Shown: piece by piece, positions 56,342 through 64,000 of the stretch | How the letters are laid out: every line of letters begins with the position of its first letter | Numbering within the stretch: position 1 is the stretch's first letter | Assembly (NCBI GenBank): GCA_920105625.2 | Contig: OV050030.1 | Location: forward strand, 161,085,863-161,149,862 | Direction: 5' to 3' | DNA from: Clusia tigrina | Lineage: Eukaryota > Arthropoda > Insecta > Diptera > Clusiidae | DNA length: 64,000 nucleotides | The notes under the pieces: generated by a model | Seen by the model: only the letters and a program-made list of their open reading frames with translations | Database searches by the model: none | What the model was told of the DNA's origin: nothing | Program-made: the position numbers and the translations under genes

Positions 56342-58315
56342 TTGTTGTTACCTCAAGCGGTGAAGTACAGCAAAGCCAAATACTTTGCAAAAGGTTACGG
56401 AGAGCACATCAATAGCCTGTTGAACGAATGGACACACACATTTAATTCTGGATTAGAGGAAATAGGACAGCAAACTATTCTTTCAGTTTCGCCGGACGAG
56501 GAAGCAAGGTGTTTACAACGAATCCTCATTCCGTGAGGTCTCCCGCCCGGTGTTTGGGACACCATGCTGTCGGTCGTTCGTCGCTTTCTCCACGGACAGT
56601 ATGGAGCAAAAATCCGCACTGTACGAAGGAGTGCGACTGAGCGGCCGGCTCATGCATTCTGGGCATAGGCGTGGGAGACATCGCCATAAACGAAGGAGAA
56701 TTCGGCTTCTTCGTCTTTTTGACCTTTCAATTAGATCATTCTCGATCAAACCGCCGAACGCGCAACGTTCCCCCCTCTTTTTTTTGTAGGAAATCAAATA
56801 TAAAATCATTATCAAGAAATATGTAAGAAATCAAAAATAATAAAATAATTATCAAGAATTAATGTGTTATCAAGCAAATACAGTCCACCGCACAAATCCA
56901 ACACAAGGAATATTCCTTAAACGGTACAGTCAGAGGTAAAACTGTTTACTGCGAAAATAGTTGACCAGTCAGAAATTGTGGAAGCAGCAAATGCCGGAGG
57001 AGCTGTGTCGCCATTGGAGGTAGCGGATCAAGCCTGGACAGCAATTCAAAACAGAACATAGGAGAAATTGTTCCAATTTCATAAAGAAACGGAAAATTTG
57101 AGTGCACAGAAGGAGTACATTGAGAATAAGGTGAAGCAACTTTCTGAAAGGTTTAGAGAAACAGAGAAAGCAGCATCACTGTTAGAGAAAGAGTGTGCCG
57201 AATTTAAAAAGGCAGGGCGACCAATAGTACCTCAACGAGTAGAGAGAGATCAAAATCAGCATCGGCTGGATATACACAGAGAGTGTACAATAAAAATTTT
57301 AAGCAGCAAATAGCCAATACTGTAGACAGTAATTCGCCGGCACGAGCAGACGGTCAAAGACCAATTAGTTTGAGTCCGTCACTGGTCACGTACCTCTGAG
57401 ATCCGGGAGAAGTGAATCTGGAGACCACCCAAAAGGTAGATAACGTCAAGTTTTACCAGGCATAAGTAGAACAAAGGCAGCGGCCAGGCTAGTACCTACC
57501 TAAGACTTATGGTCAGAACTCATCAGGTTCGCTCAATGTTTTGAACTTTCAAAGAGAAGCATAAGCCCTGATGAATTTTCAGGATTTCTTTGACTGTGTT
57601 AAGCAAAGGTTGTTTGGAGATGCGTACAACCTTGTGCTGCCAAAGCAATTCGGCAGTGCGGACGAGGTTTACTGGCTGCTGAGGAGAATTTACCTGAAGC
57701 GGAGGATTTTGGAAGATGTAACTCAAGAAATCAGAATGGGGAAACAGCTGGCAGGTGAGGACATACGAGCTTTTACCAGGCGTCTAGGATTACTACAGGG
57801 GCAAGAAAAATTGTGAGAGGTAAATACAATAGCGAAATTGTGAGAGGTAAATACAGCGCTATTATACGAAGTTGACAAGTCGGTGTTAACAACATTCGTC
57901 TCCGCGACCCCGCTCTAAAGATTCATATGCTGAATAGCAGAACAGGAACTCTGTAGGAATTAGTAGAAAAAGCGCACAGGTCCTCGTGGAAATGAGAATG
58001 ACTGGGTTAGACGAAGTACATATGTTGGAAAACAGACAGGAAATGTTCACTGCCGCTGTCGTGGATAGACGCGGAAGCATTTCCGTCTCAAGCATATACA
58101 GAGGAGCGCATAATCCCGTTGTCTCCGACAACAGAGCCGCGAATCCGAGAACTTCGTACAGGTGGTTTGTAAAGAGGACATACACATATACGTTCTGCCG
58201 TAAGCCAGATCATACAAGGGATGAGTGCTTTGCACGCAAAATCACGCCCTACCGTATGAAATGCCATGCATATGGTCATGAGGCAAGTCTTCAGTGCCTA
58301 GCGGGTACAGAATAG
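56342..58315 (+). pseudogene. gag: Gypsy gag, copy 3
   Basis: YFAKGYGEHINSLLNEWTHT and GLEEIGQQTILSVSPDEEAR match the N-terminus of copy 2 gag. A foreign or rearranged stretch (about 56520-56930) interrupts it. It resumes with AANAGGAVSPLEVADQ-like sequence (56990), FHKETENLSAQKEYIENKVK (57076), AASLLEKECAEFKKAGRP, then the capsid-like part (FFDCVKQRLFGDAYNLVLPK, 57580) and the knuckle TFCRKPDHTRDEC at about 58190. The first Cys of the knuckle is in a changed context. Several frameshifts. Confidence 0.75.
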
Positions 58316-58999
58316 GATCACAGTTGTAGCCAGCCAGTGACGCGGCGCCTGGACCCGCCCATTTCAATAGACCAATCAGCCAAGAAAGGAATCCCTTCAG
58401 CACTGGGAGTGGTCAGCTGCGGCCAAATTGGAATTCAAGAAGTGAAGCGAGGATGAGCCACACCATACAAGGGTTGAAATGTTTTTCATGTGGTCGAATG
58501 GGATATCGGCAGCGGAATACAGGCAGAAACAGTTCCAACAAGGAAACCAGGGAAACTTCCATCGGCCCAGTTGAGGCCATTAGACTGGAAAGCCATTAGA
58601 CTGGAAAGGAAGAAAGAATTAGGCCAAAAGTACGCGTGACCTATAATGAAAGAACCAGATTCCAGGAGAAGGACAAGCAAGAGGCTCCCCAATACCACGT
58701 ACCGAGTAATGTAACCACTATTGTCCAATATCGAATAATGTAAGGACGATGGTATGATTGCGTTTTGGTTTCGATAACTGATTTTAGTACTTAGAATAAG
58801 TTTTAATAAGGTTAGAAAATATACGCCAATATTGGCGAACGCGGTACGACAGGGTATAGTTAAGATAGTCGTGGTAATTTTAAGGGAGTATAGGATCGTA
58901 AAGGATAATTTCGGTGCATGGAGGAAAACAACTTTAAGAGTTAGGAAGTAGATGCGTGTCCATGTTGGGAACAAAAAGGACGTTGCTTCATTCTAAGCA

Positions 59000-59690
59000 G
59001 GACGGGAGATGCATTCATCGAAATTCCCTGCAAGGAGGCAGCTTGTGGAAAGCTAGTGCTTTTGTTAGATTGATGGGCGGACACCAGCTTCGAAAAATCT
59101 AGTATTTTACGGAAAGAGCTGGGGATTAATCAGACAGACGTAGGAATACTTAACGGCGCCTTTGGTGGATGCATCAGGGCGCTGCGTTCAGTTAGGATAA
59201 ATAACAGCGACATTATGGGTATTAGTTTTAGAATGCATGCAGTGGAATTGGATAAGGAAAGTATCCCCGCAGATGGGATAATTGGCCGCGAAAATCTTTG
59301 GGGCCGCACCATACTGAATGCGCTAGAGAAACATTTATCGTTTTATGATAAGAATAAGAATAGGATCCTTAGTCTTCCATTGAAGTTAGGCAGGAAGGAA
59401 CCTTGAATAGGGTTACGGAGAAAGTAAACGCAAGGTCAACAAAAGTAGTTACTATACATATAAACACTAAATTTAGGACTGTTGTTATGTATAAGCAGCA
59501 GCTAGCGGAGCGTGCATATATAGGAGAAACCGTAACACACGTTGACAAGGGTAAGGTGCACGGTTGCGTACTCAACGCATCAGAAAATACTACTTTCAAG
59601 ATAGGGGTTTTAGGCCTAAGTTTACTAGTTACGATAATTTTAAGGAACCAAATTATGGGTCGGTTAACCAGATTATGCAGGTAGATATAA
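59000..59690 (+). pseudogene. Gypsy protease region, copy 3
   Basis: LVLLLD is followed by a stop and WADTSFEKSSILRKELG, where active proteases have D-T/S-G-A: the active site is destroyed at about 59069-59075. GIIGRENLWGRTILN (59277-59321) is the second protease signature. The linker to RT continues (ARSTKVVTIHINTKFRTVVM; GCVLNASENTTFKIG). Confidence 0.72.
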
Positions 59691-59814
59691 GAAAAAGGAT
59701 GGAGAGTGTCCTAGAATTACAGAAGTTAGATCCAAGCGTAAACTCGGAAGAGAAGGCGTCTAAAGGAACCATTTGTGCGTCATTCAATGACATATTTCTG
59801 CTGGAATGAGACCA

Positions 59815-61010
59815 GCTAATATACACATCCGAGATAGAACATGAAATACCAGTTAGAGCGGATCAGCCGCCAATTAACCAGAAGCAGTTCAGATTGCCAC
59901 AAGGTCACAAAGATGAGGTAAAACAGGCTAGTTGAAGGGATGTTAAAGGATAATATAATTACACCATTCACATCGCCTTGGAATTCACCAATTATTCTAG
60001 TACCTAAGAAGCGGGTTCTCAGGGTCAGAAGAATTGGAGAATGATCGTTGACTTCAGAAAATTTAACGACGCCACTAGTAAGCAGGTGTTCCCAATCCCA
60101 AGGACAGAAGAAATCCTGGACCAATTAGGACACAGCAGATATTTTTCTACGCTTGATTTAGCAAGTAGCTACCATCAGATGCCAGAGAGAAGGATAAGAC
60201 AGCTTTGAGTACCGGTTTGGGCAATTATGAGATGAATAGGATGCCGTTTGGGTCCACAGGAGCACCGGCTACCTTCCAAGGGTTAATGAATCATGTGCTT
60301 ACTGGCTTACAAGGGTTGGATTGTTTTGTGTATCTCGACGACATAGTAATTTATGGGAAGAACTTGCAGCTGCATTCACAACGCTTTCAAATTAAACATC
60401 GAGAAGTGTAAGTTTTGCGAAGAGAGGTGGTCTATTTAGACCATCGTTGCTCAGAGACAGGCACTGCACGAACCCCAGAAGGTGGAGTGTGTGAAGAATT
60501 TATCTGTTCCAATTTACAATCTGTTACGGAAAGATGCAACATTTCAATGGACAGAGAGCTGTCAGAAGGCGTTTGAAAAACTAAAAGAAATAATTATCTC
60601 GCCGCCAATTTTGGCGCACCCTGCTTTTGAAAAAAACTTGTTTGTTGACCACCGATACTAGTAATGAAGCATTAGGAGCGGTGCTGTTACAAGATCTGGT
60701 GGGGACTCTACTATAGAGAAGGAGTTTCTAGCCATCGTTTCGGCTACCAAAACTTTAGGGCGTATCTGCTAGGGTTTCCGCTTAAAATTTACACTGACCA
60801 CCAGCCATTGCGTGGCTAGCGAATTTGAAGGACCAAACCTTCAGGTTGGCCAAGTTTAGGCATAAGTTGTCTGAGTATGATTTTGAGATCTTCTATAAGA
60901 CTGGGAAAACAAATTTGAATGCATATACGCTCAGCAGGGTACTGCAGAATATGTCAGTAGTGAAATCTAGGGCCAAAGCAAGGTCAGCGAATGGTGAGGT
61001 GCCAATGGCC
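59815..61010 (+). pseudogene. Gypsy RT and RNase H, copy 3
   Basis: FTSPWNSPIILVPKK (about 59967), MIVDFRKFNDAT-like and YFSTLDLASSYHQM stretches in several frames, MPFGSTGAPATFQGLMNHVL (60242), and the catalytic YLDDIVIYGKN (60332). RNase H shows ESCQKAFEKLKEIIISPPIL, KEFLAIVSATK-like and IYTDHQPL (60790), with the end of the domain RLAKFRHKLSEYDFEIFYKT. YLDD is intact, but there are at least four frame breaks. Confidence 0.8.
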
Positions 61011-61019
61011 AACTAGCAA

Positions 61020-62056
61020 GTAGTGTGGGATGGCTGGAGGATGAAAAATATAAACAGGCAGTGTTAAAGGGTTTCCATGATTCACATCTAGCTGGCCACC
61101 AGGGATTCTTGAAATCCCATGACAGAATTAGCCGAGTATACGGATGGAAGGTTAAGCTCAGGGATAAAAAGATATACATCAGGAAATGTACAAAGTGTCA
61201 GGTTCCAATAAGAGTTCGTGGCTCACAAAGATGCCAATGCTGTTGACCGATAGACCAAAGCAACCTTTTGATAAGGTTTATATGGACATTGTAGGAATCC
61301 TTCCAGAAACGGTTTCGGGAAATAAATACATCTTTACGTTTCAGGATGATTTTTCTAAATACATGGCGTGCGTATCTATACTCGATGCTGAAGCAAGTAT
61401 GGTAGCCAAGGCATTTTTGATGAGATAATAACAAGTTATAATATACCGAAAGCGTTAGTGACTGACAACGGGTCCAATTTCATATCCAAGTTGTTTTCTG
61501 AAACATGTAAAATGCTTGCTGTCAAAAAATTGATTATTATGCCAGGCTAATGGTTCGCTGGAACGGAGTCATCGACCTCTGGCAGAATACTTGCGTAGTT
61601 TCGCCAAGGAAGACGGTTCCAATTGCCACCAGTGGTTGGCTACAGCTATACATGTGCACAACAATACGGTGCATATGTGAACTAAACAGATACCATTTCG
61701 AACGCTTTACGGGTTTGACTTTAATATGCCTACCAATTTGAAGCGTATGTGCACGCCGATAATAATATACGGAAGACTCATCTACGTTATGTAAATACCA
61801 GCTACAATGGGCACACGAACTCGTTTGGGCAAACCAAGAGCGGGCAAAAATATGTTCAAGGCGATCTTATAATATGACTCTTACCGCAATGGTTCTCCAT
61901 GTGGGTGACAGGGTGCTTGTTTCCCTTGTGTGGATAAGGCCATTTTTTGTAGCAGAGATTCGCAGTCCAGTTATAACAGTCTTAACGATTAAGGACATGC
62001 CTAAAAAACTACATAATAATTTATTAAAATTGTTCCATATGAGACCACACAATTAA
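61020..62056 (+). pseudogene. Gypsy integrase, copy 3
   Basis: FHDSHLAGHQGFLKSHDRIS and CTKCQ (H2C2 zinc site, 61070-61200). The core reads KVYMDIVGILPETVSGNKYI (61278; first D), a frame change at 61428, ALVTDNGSNFISKLF (second D, 61453) and ERSHRPLAEYLRSFAKEDGS in another frame (third acidic residue, 61567). The C-terminus runs to MRPHN at 62054. The final about 120 bp match copy 2 at 48060-47990. Confidence 0.8.
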
Positions 62057-62650
62057 AGACATGTGTTGACAGTGTTTTACAGTTGTAAACACAAGAAAAA
62101 CAAGGAAAACAAACTGGTCTCACGTACATATATCAAAAAACAAAGTTCCGACTTCCAAAGTCAATGTCAGCAGATGTGTGAAAATTAAATTCGGGCCAGT
62201 TTAAAATTACGTTATATAAATATGCTCATTAGGCACAATAGCCGAATGAAGCGAAGGAGAGAAAATAAGAGAAAAATATTTTTTGAAAATTATATAATGA
62301 ACAAAAAAATTTCATTGATAATAAATCAGCAAAACGTTAAGAAAACTGTCTTGGGTAAAGAATATGAAACTAAGTGTTTCACACACTATGAAACTAAGTC
62401 TTTCACACACATAGCTACACACATCATAAATACATGCGGCAGTGACTGCATAAAAATAAACATTAGTGACAGGCGCGAGCTTGCTGGCGAACACTACGGA
62501 AACGTTTGTGGAGGTAAATATATGTTTGGCTATAATATACAGAACGAATGTACGAACGTACGTTTAAATAAACAAGTACGAGTATTCTGGAAAAAAGATT
62601 TGAGTATGTACGTATATAGGGACATATGATGAAATATTTAAAATTTACAG
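62057..62650 (+). repeat. 3' region/LTR of gypsy copy 3
   Basis: TGTTGACAGTGTTTTACA and following bases match the minus strand of 47980-47400 (copy 2) over about 600 bp with indels. Shared marks are CAGTGTTTTACA, GGCACWATRGCCGAAYGAAG and AGGGACATATGAT. It is either a long untranslated 3' region or LTR U3. The 342-bp LTR of copy 2 is not found here. Confidence 0.5.
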
Positions 62651-64000
62651 AATATACATACTGGAGCAGGGTGCATGTACATATGTATGTATTTTAATAT
62701 TTTTTGTTCTTTAAGAAATTTGAGTACAGCATTCAGGAAATTGCAAAATATGTGATTGCCGTGGGAAAAGAGTTTGGGGAAAAATTAAAGAGGACATATG
62801 TATATACATAGCTGGTAAGAGTACAAGCAAAGAAGAATAAGAAAAGACATTCAATTCGCTCCATATTTATTTACCGTTCCGACCATTTTTTTTGGTCACA
62901 CGTACAGTGTATATGAATTTATTGTGTTTGTTGTAAAAATATTCCATATCCCTGTAGTGAAAATTGTAGGCAGTCTTCAAAATATACTACTAAATTTAAT
63001 AGTAAAAAATCAAGTGGTTAATTCACTAGTTCAATACTTATCTATAAGTTAACTAGTTACTGTCTTCTGCGGCACTTAATTGCCGTGTATAGTAAATTTT
63101 TTATTTCTTGTCAATTTAATAAAAAATAAATAAAGACAAACATTGGAATTTGAAGAAAAAATGGTATTTTTATAATTTCAACCACTTTTTGTAATTCCTC
63201 ATTTTAGAGATAAATCTTCAAGATAACGCGTGTTTTAAAATATTCGCAAAGTGTTCGGAAAGAAAAGTTGAACCCGGTACCATTAATTAACATGCTGAAT
63301 TAATATACCCCTCATTTCTGCACAAAAAATATTTTACATGTCGAGTAAACATTATTATATTATGTACATACATATATATGACTTTTATATACATATAAAA
63401 GTGTTACTAGTATTTCAAGTAGTTGGCTTCACTGCTGGGATGTTGTCGAAAATAGCGAATATTCGGAGAAAAAAATCCGAAGAAACCAGGGCTACGTTTA
63501 AATTAAACTATTAGGGGGTCACTTCATTTGTATTTTAAAAAGAACTGCGAAACTTCTAAAAATAAAAGGTGATAATAAATCAAAAAAAATTGTATTATTT
63601 AATTTGGATTTGAAAACTCAAATGTTAACAAGTTCTTTTAATAAATTATAACTATCCTTAATGTAATATCTGATACAATTGCTTTCCATTTACACTTCTC
63701 TTCACTGTAAATGCACCATAGTAATCATAAGATGTAGAATAATAATTATTTGGTGTTTTACCATAATATTATAACACTAAGAAATAAAATAATTAATAAA
63801 AATTCATTTATATTAAAATGGGGTCCGACTGACCCAGTATTACCCCAAGCGTGTTTAAATATGCATGGCCATGACCGAATGAAAGTGCACAGGGGACAGT
63901 AAGAAAATTATAATTTGGAACAGAAGGAGACAGAGATTAAGAAATTGCCGGTCAAAAGAGAAATCAACGTTTTTACACTATTCTCACATATAACAACAGT
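62651..64000. other. Unassigned, A+T-rich end of window
   Basis: No gene, known element end or tandem repeat recognised on either strand. Confidence 0.5.

Larger units (their letters stand above)
55468..62056 (+). mobile_element. Ty3/gypsy copy 3: decayed gag-pol element
   Basis: It begins with a 68-bp remnant of LTR end (to CCCAACA, 55535) next to the solo LTR, then the primer site 55539-55550, a leader, gag (56342-58315), protease (about 59020-59390), RT and RNase H (59815-61010), and integrase to about 62056, then a 3' region. Frames are broken every few hundred bases. It is the most complete copy of the family in the window and shows what copy 2 has lost. Confidence 0.82.

Overview
The window is eukaryotic, A+T-rich and built almost entirely of transposable elements. 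The set of families (Jockey-clade and R1-clade non-LTR elements, env-bearing Ty3/gypsy elements of the 17.6/297/tom type, BEL with env, copia, mariner, P-superfamily) points to an insect, most likely a higher dipteran such as a tephritid-like fly. That assignment is an inference from the families. I see no host gene, rRNA, tRNA or CRISPR array. The dense nesting suggests heterochromatin or a transposon graveyard, possibly a piRNA-cluster-like locus.

Left part (1-8060): a non-LTR RT tail; a near full-length minus-strand Jockey element (829 to about 5560); and a plus-strand, internally deleted Jockey copy (about 5813-7805) lying between two pieces of a gypsy pol.

Best-preserved element (8304-15779): a 7.5 kb gag-pol-env retroelement with 341-bp LTRs differing at 2 sites, a tRNA-Lys-like primer site, a gag/pol -1 frameshift signal (UUUUUUA plus stem-loop), an apparent spliced env leader, a polypurine tract and a TATA target duplication, inserted into a (TA)n microsatellite. 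It carries one frame lesion in pol and one stop in env.

16-32 kb: a copia gag relic, a mariner with intact ends but a damaged transposase, and a BEL integrase plus env relic. The env is split by an 8.7 kb block holding BEL LTR pieces, an R1-clade element and a copia relic. A degraded gypsy gag (copy 1) and a 164-bp tandem repeat follow.

33-46 kb: a composite block (Jockey ORF1, then a gypsy LTR, then an errantivirus-type LTR and internal 3' end) is present twice (A 33701-36216, B 40348-44476). B gained a solo LTR and a second Jockey. Between the copies lie a large palindrome of integrase-bearing arms and a P-superfamily transposase relic. An unrecognised protein module occurs twice at 45-46 kb.

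46-64 kb: gypsy copy 2 (minus) has gag joined directly to the pol end, i.e. pol is deleted. Copy 3 (plus, about 55.5-62.1 kb) keeps gag, protease, RT, RNase H and integrase, all decayed. Between them lie a gypsy integrase relic and a truncated Jockey. The last about 1.3 kb holds no recognisable gene.

Many listed proteins are relics. Boundaries marked 'about' are judged by eye from homology between copies inside this window.
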